A stretch of 64,000 nucleotides of DNA from contig NZ_LT594324.1 of the NCBI RefSeq assembly GCF_900089605.1, positions 806,001 to 870,000 of the forward strand, given 5' to 3'. This DNA is from Micromonospora narathiwatensis. Its GTDB lineage: Bacteria; Actinomycetota; Actinomycetes; Mycobacteriales; Micromonosporaceae. The position numbers and the translations under genes are program-made. The notes below the pieces were generated by a model that was not told the DNA's origin, searched no databases, and worked only from the letters and a program-made list of their open reading frames with translations. How positions within the stretch are numbered: the first letter of the stretch is position 1; every line of letters begins with the position of its first letter. Positions 26,924 through 35,660 of the stretch are shown in pieces.

Positions 26924-28312
26924 ATGGACACCACCACAACCACCCCCGCCACCGACCGGCCCGCCCGCCGGGACCGGACCCGGTACCTCTACCTGGCGGT
27001 CATCGTGGCCGTCGTCGCCGGCATCGTGGTCGGCCTCGTCGCCCCGGAGGCCGGCAAGGAGCTGAAGCCCCTCGGCACCGGCTTCGTCAACCTGATCAAG
27101 ATGATGATCAGCCCGGTCATCTTCTGCACGATCGTCCTCGGGGTCGGATCCGTCCGCCAGGCCGCCAAGGTCGGCAAGGTCGGCGGCCTCGCCCTCGGCT
27201 ACTTCCTGCTCATGTCGACGGTCGCGCTGGCGATCGGCCTGGTGGTCGGCAACCTCATCCATCCCGGCTCCGGCCTGGACCTCGGCCCGGAGGTGGCGGG
27301 CGCGGGCAAGGCTGCCGCCGGTGGCGAGAGCGGCGGTACGGTCGACTTCCTGCTCGGCGTCATCCCGACCTCGCTCATCTCCGCGCTGACCGAGGGGGAG
27401 GTGCTCCAGACGCTGCTGGTGGCCCTGCTCGTCGGCTTCGCCGTGCAGGCGCTCGGCACCCGGGGCGAGCCGGTGCTGCGGGCGGTGGGCGTGCTCCAGC
27501 GCCTCGTCTTCAAGGTGCTCGCGATGATCATGTGGGTGGCCCCGGTCGGCGCCTTCGGCGCGATGGCGGCCGTGGTGGGCGCGACCGGCGTGGACGCGCT
27601 GACCAGCCTGGCCCAGATCATGCTCGGCTTCTACGCCACCTGCCTGATCTTCGTGATCGTGGTGCTCGGCCTGCTGTTGCGCCTCGTCGCGCGGGTGTCG
27701 ATCTTTTCGCTGCTGCGCTACCTGGGCCGGGAGTTCCTGCTGATCCTGTCGACCTCGTCGTCGGAGTCGGCGCTGCCCCGGCTGATCGCCAAGATGGAGC
27801 ACGTCGGCGTCAGCAAGCCGGTGGTCGGCATCACGGTGCCGACCGGGTACTCCTTCAACCTCGACGGCACGGCGATCTACCTGACCATGGCCTCGCTGTT
27901 CGTCGCCGACGCGCTGGGCAAGCCGCTCTCCGTCGGCGAGCAGGTCTCGCTGCTGGTCTTCATGGTCATCGCCTCGAAGGGCGCGGCCGGCGTCACCGGG
28001 GCGGGCCTGGCCACCCTGGCCGGCGGGCTCCAGTCGCACCGCCCCGACCTGGTTGACGGGGTCGGCCTGATCGTCGGCATCGACCGGTTCATGTCCGAGG
28101 CCCGGGCGCTGACCAACTTCGCCGGCAACGCCGTCGCCACCGTGCTGGTCGGCACCTGGACCGGCGAGTTCGACCGCGACCAGGCCCGGGCCGTACTCGC
28201 CGGCCAGCGCCCGTTCGACGAGGCCACCATGCTCGACGAGGACGAGCCGGCCGAGGGGCGGACGGAGCCGCCGGCACCGCGTCCCGCCGCGCTGGCCGAC
28301 GTGCCGGCCTGA
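26924..28312 (+). CDS. C4-dicarboxylate/cation symporter, DctA type
   Basis: This 462-residue secondary transporter of the DAACS family imports succinate, fumarate or malate with Na+ or H+. Family marks are LSTSSSESALPRLIAKMEHVGV (serine-rich reentrant loop), FNLDGTAIYLTMASLFVA, and SKGAAGVTGAG. Multiple membrane helices and a short hydrophilic C-tail are seen. The ATG at 26924 is chosen; a GTG two codons earlier is possible. It is divergent from the DcuS-like kinase, so expression is probably controlled by that system. Confidence 0.92.
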   Translation: MDTTTTTPATDRPARRDRTRYLYLAVIVAVVAGIVVGLVAPEAGKELKPLGTGFVNLIKMMISPVIFCTIVLGVGSVRQAAKVGKVGGLALGYFLLMSTVALAIGLVVGNLIHPGSGLDLGPEVAGAGKAAAGGESGGTVDFLLGVIPTSLISALTEGEVLQTLLVALLVGFAVQALGTRGEPVLRAVGVLQRLVFKVLAMIMWVAPVGAFGAMAAVVGATGVDALTSLAQIMLGFYATCLIFVIVVLGLLLRLVARVSIFSLLRYLGREFLLILSTSSSESALPRLIAKMEHVGVSKPVVGITVPTGYSFNLDGTAIYLTMASLFVADALGKPLSVGEQVSLLVFMVIASKGAAGVTGAGLATLAGGLQSHRPDLVDGVGLIVGIDRFMSEARALTNFAGNAVATVLVGTWTGEFDRDQARAVLAGQRPFDEATMLDEDEPAEGRTEPPAPRPAALADVPA

Positions 28313-28347
28313 CCGGCGCGGACCCGACGACCCGGCCCGCACCCGCC

Positions 28348-28378
28348 GCCGCCCGCCACCGCCCCGGTGGCGGGCGGC
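28348..28378. terminator. Hairpin terminator after the dicarboxylate carrier
   Basis: Perfect 13-bp arms (GCCGCCCGCCACC and complement, 28348-28360 and 28366-28378) enclose a GCCCC loop. Confidence 0.8.
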
Positions 28379-28463
28379 CGTACGGTCGGCGGGCGGCGTT
28401 CGGGTCCACCGCTACGGAATTGGCGCTGACCGGCACCGCTCCGGCGGGGCTAGCGTCGTGCGC

Positions 28464-29501
28464 ATGGAGCTGGAACAGGCGCGGAAGCTGTGGCAGCCGG
28501 AGCCCGGCTGGCTGAACACCGCCAGTTACGGGCTGCCGCCCGAGCCGGCCTGGGTGGCGTTGCAGGACGCCCTGGCGGACTGGCGGGTGGGACGGATCTC
28601 CTGGGAGGTCTGGGGCGAGGCCGCCGGGCAGGCCCGTGCCGGGTTCGCCCGGCTGGTCGGGGTGGCCCCGGCGGACGTGGCGATCGGCAGCACCGCGTCG
28701 CAACTGCTCGCCCCGGTCGCCGCCGCGCTGCCGCCGGGGGCCACCGTGGTCGTACCGGAGGTGGAGTTCACCTCGAACCTGTTCCCCTGGCTGGTGCAGC
28801 GGGAGCGGGGCGTCCGGGTCCGCACGGTGCCGCCGGGCGGCCTGGTCGACGCGATCGACACCGACACCGACCTGGTCGCGTTCAGCCTGGTGCAGTCCTC
28901 CGACGGCACGGTCGCCCCGTACGACGAGATCGTCGCGGCGGCCCGCGCGCACGGCGCCCTCGTCGCGGTGGACGCCACCCAGGCGTGCGGCTGGCTGCCC
29001 TTCGACGCGGGCCGGGCGGACGCGGTGGTGGTGTCGGCGTACAAGTGGCTGATGGCGCCGCGCGGCGTGGCCTTCGCCTACCTGGCCCCGGCGCTGCGCG
29101 ACCGGCTGCGTCCCGACGCCGCCGGCTGGTACGCGGGCCAGGACCCGCACGGCTCCTACTACGGCCCGCCGCTGCGGCTGGCCGACGACGCCCGGCGTTT
29201 CGACATCTCCCCGGCCTGGTTCAACTACGTGGGGGCGGCGCCCGCCCTGGAACTGCTCGCCGAGATCGGCCTGCCCGCCGTGCACGCGTACGACGTGGCG
29301 CTGGCCAACCGGTTCCTGGCCGGGCTCGGCCGACCGCCCGGCGACAGCGCGATCGTGACGGTGGAGGTGCCCGGCGCGGCGGAGCGGCTGGCCCGGGCCG
29401 GGGTGCGCGCGGCGGTACGCGCCGGCCGGGTCCGGGCCTCGTTCCACCTCTACACCACGGAGGAGGACGTCGACCAGGCGCTGGATGCGCTGACGAGCTG
29501 A
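28464..29501 (+). CDS. Class V aminotransferase-fold PLP enzyme
   Basis: This 345-residue enzyme has the fold-type I PLP pattern: GSTASQLLAPV (phosphate site), D170 in ALVAVDATQACGW, and the Schiff-base lysine K194 in VVSAYKWLMAPRG. The family includes cysteine desulfurases, isopenicillin N epimerase-like enzymes and kynureninase-like proteins; the lack of a clear catalytic Cys loop argues against NifS. The ATG at 28464 is used; a GTG two codons upstream is also open. No pathway partner is adjacent, so the substrate is unknown. Confidence 0.87.
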   Translation: MELEQARKLWQPEPGWLNTASYGLPPEPAWVALQDALADWRVGRISWEVWGEAAGQARAGFARLVGVAPADVAIGSTASQLLAPVAAALPPGATVVVPEVEFTSNLFPWLVQRERGVRVRTVPPGGLVDAIDTDTDLVAFSLVQSSDGTVAPYDEIVAAARAHGALVAVDATQACGWLPFDAGRADAVVVSAYKWLMAPRGVAFAYLAPALRDRLRPDAAGWYAGQDPHGSYYGPPLRLADDARRFDISPAWFNYVGAAPALELLAEIGLPAVHAYDVALANRFLAGLGRPPGDSAIVTVEVPGAAERLARAGVRAAVRAGRVRASFHLYTTEEDVDQALDALTS

Positions 29502-29510
29502 GGGCCGGTC

Positions 29511-29726
29511 CTACCGCGACCCGCTCGCCGCGCACCCGAACATCGTGGCGTAACCGTCCAGCAGGCGGCGCAGGCCGAACTCGAAGACGCCGTCCAGGTC
29601 CAGGCCGACCGCCTCGTGCAGCGTCGCCAGGGTCGGTGGCGATGCTCCGCACGTACGCAACATCGTCACCGCGGCCCGCCAGCGCGACTGGATGTCCGGA
29701 CCGAGGCCGACGGTGGCATCCCACAT
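29511..29726 (-). pseudogene. Remnant of a TetR-family regulator (C-terminal part only)
   Basis: This 71-codon frame reads MWDATVGLGPDIQSRWRAAV and ends with a segment typical of TetR C-terminal ligand domains (GVFEFGLRRLLDGYATMF). No helix-turn-helix is found upstream in any frame on this strand. It looks like the tail of a decayed or truncated TetR gene. It is divergent from the liv operon, and a palindrome with a promoter lies between them, so it may once have repressed that operon. It could instead be a short expressed protein. Confidence 0.55.
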
Positions 29727-29833
29727 GTCGACGCTCGCTGATGCCCTTCGAGGCCGGCGAACGGGGTCGGGCAGGTTGTGTCCTATAGGGGCGGAACCCG
29801 TCCGACCCGGGCCGAATGTGTGGAGGATAGACA

Positions 29834-29863
29834 TGGATCGAATCTGTTGATTCGCCGTAGGTT
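29834..29863 (+). promoter_or_regulatory. Probable liv operon promoter with palindromic operator
   Basis: A TGGATC -35-like box (29834-29839) and a TAGGTT -10-like box (29858-29863) are 18 bp apart. A perfect palindrome, CGAATC-TGTT-GATTCG (29839-29854), fills the space between them. The transcript would have a leader of about 70 nt. Confidence 0.5.
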
Positions 29864-29937
29864 TCCTGCACGCGACGGCCATGTGACCCCCGTCACCGAG
29901 CCGGCCGTCGGGTGCAGGACCTATGGAGGGCGTGACG

Positions 29938-30699
29938 ATGGCCGGGCAAGCGCTCCTGTCGGCCCGCGGGCTGACCCGGGACTTCCGGGGCTTCCGGGCG
30001 GTCGACGGGGTCGACCTCGACGTGGCGCCGGAGACCGTGCACGCCCTCGTCGGGCCCAACGGGGCCGGCAAGACCACCCTGTTCAACCTGCTCACCGGCT
30101 TCCTGCCGGCGACCTCCGGGCGGATCGAGCTGGCCGGCCGGGACATCACCGGGCTGCCCCCGGAGCGGGTCGCCCGGCTCGGCGTGGCCCGCTCCTTCCA
30201 GATCACCAGCCTCTTCCCGCAGCTCTCCGCCCGGGAGCACGTGGCGCTGGCCCTCCAGTCGCCCAGCGGGCTGGGCTGGCGGTTCTGGCGCTCGGCCAAG
30301 CTGATGGGCCGCTACCGGGACCGGGCCGACGAACTGCTGGGCATGGTCGGCCTCGCCGAGCTGGCCGAGGCCCCGGCCGAGGCCCTCGCGTACGGCCGCA
30401 AGCGGGCCCTGGAACTGGCCATCGCCCTCGCCCTCGACCCGAAGGTGCTGCTGCTCGACGAGCCCACCGCCGGCATGGGACTGGAGGACGTCGACGGCAC
30501 CGTGGACCTGATCGGGCGGGTGCGGGCCGGTCGCACCGTCGTCATGGTCGAGCACAACATGAGCGTCGTCGGCCGGCTCGCCGACACCGTCACCGTCCTA
30601 CAAACCGGCAAGGTCCTGGTCGAGGGGCCCTACGAGCAGGTCCGCGCCGACGAACGGGTGATCACCGCCTACCTGGGAGCCGCCGATGCTGCGCATTGA
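29938..30699 (+). CDS. Branched-chain amino-acid-type ABC transporter ATPase, LivG-like
   Basis: This 253-residue ATPase has Walker A GPNGAGKT (39-46), a LivG-type signature region (LAYGRKRALELAIALAL), Walker B VLLLDEPTAGM and a switch His in MVEHNMSVV. It powers import by the LivH/LivM pore. The ATG at 29938 is chosen because GGAGG lies 9 nt before it; the ATG at 29923 would contain that site. It overlaps the next ATPase gene by 14 bp. The gene order livG-livF-SBP-livH-livM differs from E. coli, where the binding protein comes first. Confidence 0.93.
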   Translation: MAGQALLSARGLTRDFRGFRAVDGVDLDVAPETVHALVGPNGAGKTTLFNLLTGFLPATSGRIELAGRDITGLPPERVARLGVARSFQITSLFPQLSAREHVALALQSPSGLGWRFWRSAKLMGRYRDRADELLGMVGLAELAEAPAEALAYGRKRALELAIALALDPKVLLLDEPTAGMGLEDVDGTVDLIGRVRAGRTVVMVEHNMSVVGRLADTVTVLQTGKVLVEGPYEQVRADERVITAYLGAADAAH

Positions 30700-31378
30700 G
30701 AACCTCTCCGCCTGGTACGGCGAGGCGCAGGTGCTGCGGGAGGTGAGCCTGGAGGTGGCCGCCGGGGAGGTGGTCACCCTGGTCGGCCGCAACGGCGCCG
30801 GCAAGTCCACCCTGCTGCGCTGCGTGATGGGCCTGCATCCCGGCCAGCGCGGCACGGTCACCCTGGACGGCGTCGACCTCACCCGGCTGCCGGCGTACCG
30901 GCGGGCGCGGCTCGGGCTCGGCTGGGTCCCCGACGACCGCGGCGCGTACGCCACCCTCAGCGTCACCGAGAACCTCACCCTGCCGCCCCGGGTCGGCCCC
31001 GACCCGTGGCCGCTGGAGCGGGTGTACGAGGCGTTCCCCGCCCTGTACGCCCGGCGGGACTCCGCGGCCACCATGCTCTCCGGCGGCGAGCAGCAGATGC
31101 TCGCCCTGGCCCGGGTGCTGCGCATGGGCGCCCGGCTGCTGCTCTGCGACGAGCCCACCGAAGGGCTGTCGCCGCTGCTCGTGCGGCAGGTCGGTGACCT
31201 GCTGCGGGAGGCCAAGCAGCACGGCGTGACCGTGCTGCTGGTCGAGCAGAACCTGCACTTCGCCACCGGCGTCGCCGACCGGCACTACCTGCTGGCCGAG
31301 GGACGGATCGCGGAGGCGATGGAGAACTCCGAGGTGCGCTCCCGGGAACGCGAGCTGCTGGCGTACCTCGGCATCTGA
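30686..31378 (+). CDS. Branched-chain amino-acid-type ABC transporter ATPase, LivF-like
   Basis: This 230-residue second ATPase has Walker A GRNGAGKS (34-41), signature MLSGGEQQMLALARVL and Walker B LLLCDEPTEGLSP, all typical of LivF. It pairs with the LivG-like protein as a heterodimer. It begins inside the end of that gene, so translation is coupled. The gap to the substrate-binding gene is 46 bp. Confidence 0.93.
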   Translation: MLRIENLSAWYGEAQVLREVSLEVAAGEVVTLVGRNGAGKSTLLRCVMGLHPGQRGTVTLDGVDLTRLPAYRRARLGLGWVPDDRGAYATLSVTENLTLPPRVGPDPWPLERVYEAFPALYARRDSAATMLSGGEQQMLALARVLRMGARLLLCDEPTEGLSPLLVRQVGDLLREAKQHGVTVLLVEQNLHFATGVADRHYLLAEGRIAEAMENSEVRSRERELLAYLGI

Positions 31379-31424
31379 ACCGACGGCTGACCCGCGCGCA
31401 CCGCGCGGTACGGAAGGGATCGAC

Positions 31425-32678
31425 ATGCGCAGGAGTGTGGGTGTGGCCGCCGCCTCGGCGGCGGTGGCGGCGCTGGTCACCGGCTGCGGCGGCGGTGGAC
31501 CGCAGTCCGGCGGCGACTCGAAGCTGACCGGCGACAAGATCGTGCTGGGCGTCCTCAACGACCAGTCCGGGGCCTACTCGGAGCTGTCCGGGAAGAACTC
31601 GGTCAAGGCCGTGGAGCTGGCCATCGCCGACTTCAAGGCGAAGTACGGCGACAAGGCGATCACCAAGAACATCTCGGTGGAGACCGCCGACCACCAGAAC
31701 AAGCCGGACGTGGCCAACAGCAAGGCCCAGGAGATGTACGACCGCAAGGGCGTGGACATCATCCTCGACGTGCCGACCTCCTCGGCCGCGCTGAAGGTCG
31801 CCGACGTGGCCAAGGAGAAGAAGAAGCTCTACTTCAACATCGGCGCGGCCACCACCGACCTGACCGGCAAGAGCTGCAACAAGTACACCTTCCACTACGC
31901 GTACGACACGTACATGCTGGCCCACGGCACCGGCACGGTGACCACCGAGCAGATCGGCAAGAACTGGTACATCCTCTACCCGAACTACGCCTTCGGGCAG
32001 GACATGGAGAAGAACTTCTCCGCCGCCATCGCCGCGGCCGGCGGCACGGTCGTCGGCAAGGACGGCGCGCCGTTCCCGAACACCAGCGGCGACTACTCGT
32101 CGTTCCTGCTCAAGGCACCGACGCTGAACCCCAAGCCGCAGGTGCTCGGCACCATGCAGGCCGGCGCCGAGTTGGTCAACGTGGTCAAGCAGTACAACGA
32201 GTTCAAGCTGCGGGACAAGGGCGTCGGGCTGGCCGTGGGCCTGATGACCATCACCGACATCCACTCGCTCACCCCGGCCGCGCTCGCCGGCACCACCTAC
32301 ACCGACTCCTGGTACTGGAACTTCGACCAGCAGAACCGGGAGTGGGCCGACAAGTTCCAGAAGGAGACCGGCACCCGGCCGTCCTTCGCCCACGCGGCCA
32401 ACTACTCCGCCGCCACGCAGTACCTGGAGGCGGTGCAGGCCGCCGGCACCGACGACGCGGACACCGTGGTCAAGAGCCTGGAGGGCAAGGAGGTCAACGA
32501 CCTCTTCCTGCGCAACGGCAAGATCCGTGCCGAGGACCACCGGGTCATCCACGACGCGTACCTGGCCCAGGTGAAGCCGCAGGCCGAGGTGACCGAGCCG
32601 TGGGACTACGTCAAGGTCCTCAAGACCATCCCGGCCGCGGAGGCGTTCCGCGCCCCGTCGCCGGACTGCAAGCTGTGA
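31425..32678 (+). CDS. Substrate-binding lipoprotein of the liv-type ABC transporter
   Basis: This 417-residue secreted lipoprotein has a signal peptide with lipobox LVTGC (lipid-modified C21), a Gly-rich spacer, and a type I periplasmic-binding fold (KIVLGVLNDQSGAYSELSG through TTDLTGKSCNKYTFHYAYDT). Similar proteins bind branched-chain amino acids, amides or urea. The ligand cannot be settled from sequence alone. GAAGGG precedes the ATG. Its stop overlaps the livH start by GTGA. Confidence 0.92.
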   Translation: MRRSVGVAAASAAVAALVTGCGGGGPQSGGDSKLTGDKIVLGVLNDQSGAYSELSGKNSVKAVELAIADFKAKYGDKAITKNISVETADHQNKPDVANSKAQEMYDRKGVDIILDVPTSSAALKVADVAKEKKKLYFNIGAATTDLTGKSCNKYTFHYAYDTYMLAHGTGTVTTEQIGKNWYILYPNYAFGQDMEKNFSAAIAAAGGTVVGKDGAPFPNTSGDYSSFLLKAPTLNPKPQVLGTMQAGAELVNVVKQYNEFKLRDKGVGLAVGLMTITDIHSLTPAALAGTTYTDSWYWNFDQQNREWADKFQKETGTRPSFAHAANYSAATQYLEAVQAAGTDDADTVVKSLEGKEVNDLFLRNGKIRAEDHRVIHDAYLAQVKPQAEVTEPWDYVKVLKTIPAAEAFRAPSPDCKL

Positions 32679-33556
32679 ACTTCTTCCTGCAGAACACGTT
32701 CAACGGGCTGGTGAGCGGGGCGTTCTACGCCCTGCTCGCCCTCGGGCTCGCGGTCATCTTCGGCATGCTCCGAGTGGTGAACTTCGCCCACGGCGCCTTC
32801 TACATGCTCGGCGCGTTCGGGGCGTACGTGCTGCTGTCCGAGGCGGGCGTGCCGTTCTGGGCGGCGCTGGTGATCATGCCGGTCGGGCTGGGACTGCTCG
32901 GCATGATCCTGGAGCGGGCGGTCATCCACCGGCTGACCCGGCTCGACCCGCTCTACAACTTCCTGCTCACCTTCGGCCTGACGCTGATCCTCCAGGACCT
33001 GGTCAAGTCCCGGTACGGCGTGCAGTCCAGCCCGTACGCCACGCCCGCCGAGCTGAGCGGGACGGTCGACTTCGGGCTCTTCACCTTCCCCACGTACCGG
33101 GTGTTCATCCTCGGCTTCACCGTGCTGCTCTGCGTAGCCGTGTGGTGGGTGCTGGGGCGTACCCGGGTCGGCATGGTGGTCCGGGCGGCCACCGAGCGGC
33201 CCGAGCTGACCCGGGCCTTCGGCATCGACGTGGGAAAGTGGGTCACCCCGGTCTTCGGGTTCGGCATCGCCCTCGCCGGGCTGGCCGGGGTGCTCGCCGC
33301 CCCGATGCGCGCGGTCAACCCGCTGATGGGCGCCGACCTGATCATCGTGGTCTTCGCGGTGGTGGTGATCGGCGGTCTCGGCTCGATCTTCGGCTCGGTC
33401 GCCGCCGGTTTCGGCATCGGCCTGATCCAGGCGTGGGGCGAGGCGTACCTGTCGGACTTCCCGATCGTGTCGCAGACGATCGTCTTCGTGGTGATGGCCG
33501 TGGTGCTGCTCTGGCGTCCGGCCGGCCTGTTCGGCCGTGAGGAGGCACCGGCATGA
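32675..33556 (+). CDS. ABC transporter permease, LivH-like
   Basis: This 293-residue inner-membrane permease has about eight hydrophobic helices and the LivH pattern NGLVSGAFYALLALGLAVIFG and RVVNFAHGAFYMLGAFGAYV. The GTG at 32675 overlaps the TGA of the binding protein. Its own stop overlaps the ATG of a 23-codon linker frame that leads into livM. Confidence 0.93.
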   Translation: MNFFLQNTFNGLVSGAFYALLALGLAVIFGMLRVVNFAHGAFYMLGAFGAYVLLSEAGVPFWAALVIMPVGLGLLGMILERAVIHRLTRLDPLYNFLLTFGLTLILQDLVKSRYGVQSSPYATPAELSGTVDFGLFTFPTYRVFILGFTVLLCVAVWWVLGRTRVGMVVRAATERPELTRAFGIDVGKWVTPVFGFGIALAGLAGVLAAPMRAVNPLMGADLIIVVFAVVVIGGLGSIFGSVAAGFGIGLIQAWGEAYLSDFPIVSQTIVFVVMAVVLLWRPAGLFGREEAPA

Positions 33557-33623
33557 GCGAGCGGATCAGCCAGCTCAGTGCCACAGGTCATGACGACGCC
33601 GGGCGAAGCGAGGTGACGGCATG
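33552..33623 (+). other. Linker mini-ORF between livH and livM
   Basis: This 23-codon frame starts at an ATG overlapping the livH stop (ATGA) and ends at a TGA overlapping the livM ATG (ATGA). The livM ribosome site GAGGTG (33609-33614) lies inside it. Its first codons (ATG AGC GAG) match the linkers at ruvA-ruvB and, with GTG, patA-pimA. Confidence 0.55.
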
Positions 33624-34628
33624 ACCAACGTCGTCGACACGCCCGCCGAGGCGGCCCGCCCGGCGCCTCCGTCCGGGCTGCTCACCGTCGCCCGAGCTCC
33701 CGGCTGGGTCCGGTACGCGCTGCTCGCCGTCGGCCTGGTCGTGGCGCTCTGGCTGCCCAACGGGCTCTACCCGGCCGTGGCCGTGGACATCCTCTGCTGG
33801 GCGCTCTTCGCCGTCTCGGTGGACCTGCTGCTCGGCTTCACCGGGCTGATGTCCTTCGGGCACGCCGCCTTCTGGGGCACCTCGGCGTACGTCACCGGGC
33901 TGGTGGCGATCCACGCCGGCCTGCCGTTCCCGGCCGCCGTGCTGGCCGGGGCGCTCGCCGCGGCGTTGCTCGCGCTCCCGATCGGCTACCTCGCGGTCAA
34001 GCGCACCGGGATCTACTTCGCGATGGTCACCCTGGCCTTCGCCCAGATGGTCTACTACGTGGCCAACGAGTGGCGCTCGGTCACCCAGGGCGAGAACGGC
34101 CTCCAGGGCGTGCCGCGCTCCTTCTTCGGCGCCGACCTCTCCGACGACTACTACTTCTACTACGCGGTGCTGCCGATCGTGCTGCTCGGGCTCGCCGCCG
34201 CCTGGCGGATCGTCCACTCGCCGTTCGGCCGGGTGCTGGTCGGCATCCGCGACAATCCGGCCCGGGCCCGCGCCCTCGGTTACCCGGTGCACCGCTACAA
34301 GCTGACCGCGTTCGTCCTCTCCGGCTTCCTCGCCGGGCTCGGCGGCGGGCTCTTCGCCGTCGGCCACCGGTTCGTCTCCCTCGACGTGCTGCACTGGACC
34401 ACCTCCGGCAAGGCGGTCATCGTGGTGGTGCTCGGCGGCATCGGCACCCTCTGGGGCGGCGTGCTCGGGGCAGCCCTGGTGGTACGCCTGGAGGACTGGC
34501 TGTCGTTCTCCGGGTTCGAGACGATCGGGCTGGTCACCGGGGGGATCTTCGTCCTGGTCGTACTGCTGTTCCGGCGGGGTATCTGGGGGACTGTCGCGGC
34601 CCTGGCGCTGCGTTTCCGTCGTCGGTGA
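33621..34628 (+). CDS. ABC transporter permease, LivM-like
   Basis: This 335-residue permease has a hydrophilic N-tail (about 35 residues) and about nine hydrophobic helices with LivM marks: LLLGFTGLMSFGHAAFWGTS, GYLAVKRTGIYFAMVTLAFAQ and a coupling helix near GRVLVGIRDNPARARALGY. With LivH it forms the transport pore. It ends the operon at a strong hairpin. Confidence 0.93.
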   Translation: MTNVVDTPAEAARPAPPSGLLTVARAPGWVRYALLAVGLVVALWLPNGLYPAVAVDILCWALFAVSVDLLLGFTGLMSFGHAAFWGTSAYVTGLVAIHAGLPFPAAVLAGALAAALLALPIGYLAVKRTGIYFAMVTLAFAQMVYYVANEWRSVTQGENGLQGVPRSFFGADLSDDYYFYYAVLPIVLLGLAAAWRIVHSPFGRVLVGIRDNPARARALGYPVHRYKLTAFVLSGFLAGLGGGLFAVGHRFVSLDVLHWTTSGKAVIVVVLGGIGTLWGGVLGAALVVRLEDWLSFSGFETIGLVTGGIFVLVVLLFRRGIWGTVAALALRFRRR

Positions 34629-34636
34629 CGGAGACG

Positions 34637-34678
34637 CCGCTGGCCGGCACCCCCATGTTCGGGGGTACCGGCCAGCGG
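34637..34678. terminator. Bidirectional hairpin terminator
   Basis: The stem pairs CCGCTGGCCGG (34637-34647) with its complement at 34668-34678, then one C-A mismatch, then ACCCCC with GGGGGT, around the loop ATGTTC. It lies between livM and the convergent cell-wall gene. Confidence 0.85.
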
Positions 34679-34685
34679 TGTTGTG

Positions 34686-35294
34686 TCAGCTGTTCCAGTT
34701 CTGGGCGACCAGGTCAGCGGCCTGCTGCTCCCACTGGGCGTAGGCGTCCGGGTACGCCGACACCTGCACCGTCTGCGCGGCCTTGGTCAACGGCATGTCC
34801 TGCCACCCGTCAACCTGCCTCAGACCCTTCAGGAACGCGGTCGTCGCGTACTCGGGGTCGGTGATCTGCTCCGGGCTACCCCAACCAGAGGACGGCCGCT
34901 GCTGGAACAGACCCAGCGAGTCGTGATCGTTCGCGTCACCGAGGTGACCCAGGTTCTCCAGCTTCGACTCCTGAAGCGACGTCGCGATCGAGATGACCGC
35001 GGCCCGCTCGGGCATGCCGGCCTTCTTCGTCGCCGCGATGATCGCCTTCGCGTTCGCGGTCTGCTCACCGTTCAGGTCGATCTTCGACTGGGCGCCCTGC
35101 ACACCGTGCGGGACCAGCTTGCCCATGTCCACGGCCGGCTTGTCCACGGCCGGCTTGTCGGCCTGCACGGCGGCGACGGGGGTCATCGCGGTCGTGGGGG
35201 TCGTGTCGTGGTGGTGCAGCGGGCCGGCCGCCAGGCCACCGGCGAAAGCCAGACCAGCAACACCGAGAACGCTCTTACGCAGCATCGTGTTCAT
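34686..35294 (-). CDS. Secreted lysozyme-fold (SLT-like) cell-wall protein
   Basis: This 202-residue protein has a signal peptide (MLRKSVLGVAGLAFAGGLAA), a His-rich short segment, a Pro/Ala linker with repeated DKPAV, and a C-terminal lysozyme-like domain. The domain shows AVISIATSLQESKLENL with the probable catalytic Glu, then SLGLFQQRPSSGWGSPEQI and DPEYATTAFLKGL. Such proteins are common in actinomycetes and are presumed to act on peptidoglycan. GGAGC lies 8 nt before the ATG. The mRNA leader can fold strongly. Confidence 0.82.
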   Translation of the reverse strand: MNTMLRKSVLGVAGLAFAGGLAAGPLHHHDTTPTTAMTPVAAVQADKPAVDKPAVDMGKLVPHGVQGAQSKIDLNGEQTANAKAIIAATKKAGMPERAAVISIATSLQESKLENLGHLGDANDHDSLGLFQQRPSSGWGSPEQITDPEYATTAFLKGLRQVDGWQDMPLTKAAQTVQVSAYPDAYAQWEQQAADLVAQNWNS

Positions 35295-35315
35295 GACCAA
35301 AGCTCCATTCGGGGG

Positions 35316-35375
35316 TTTGGCGCACACGCCGATGGGGGTCGGCATCACGTGCGCAAGCACCGTCAGGCGCCCAAA
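35316..35375 (-). promoter_or_regulatory. Folded mRNA leader of the cell-wall gene
   Basis: On the minus strand an outer stem pairs 35375-35367 (TTTGGGCGC) with 35323-35316 (GCGCCAAA) with one bulge. An inner stem pairs GCCGA with TCGGC around a CCCCCA loop (35343-35328). It ends 21 nt before the start codon. I do not recognise a known riboswitch class. Confidence 0.4.
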
Positions 35376-35660
35376 CAAGGGGAAAGTCTTCGACCGGCTG
35401 GCTCGCGGGGCGGGGGATCGCCTCTTCGCGGCGCCGGGACCATGTACAACGACCGACGACCCACCAACATTCCGGGCCCGGGCCACCCCGATCGCAGCGG
35501 GCGGCCATTCCCCGTGAGGCGGGGCCTTCCTCGGCCGTGCAGCCCGGTACAACGCCCGCCGACCGCCGACCATTCCCTCCGCGACGCCACCCCGCCGCCC
35601 CGGAACCGGACACCCGACGCATACGACCCGCGCCGGTCAGGCGAAGCCCACCAAGATCCA

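Noticed and set aside
35295..35400. ydaO-type c-di-AMP riboswitch before the lysozyme-fold gene
   Set aside because: The conserved ydaO sequence blocks could not be found; only a generic nested hairpin is present.
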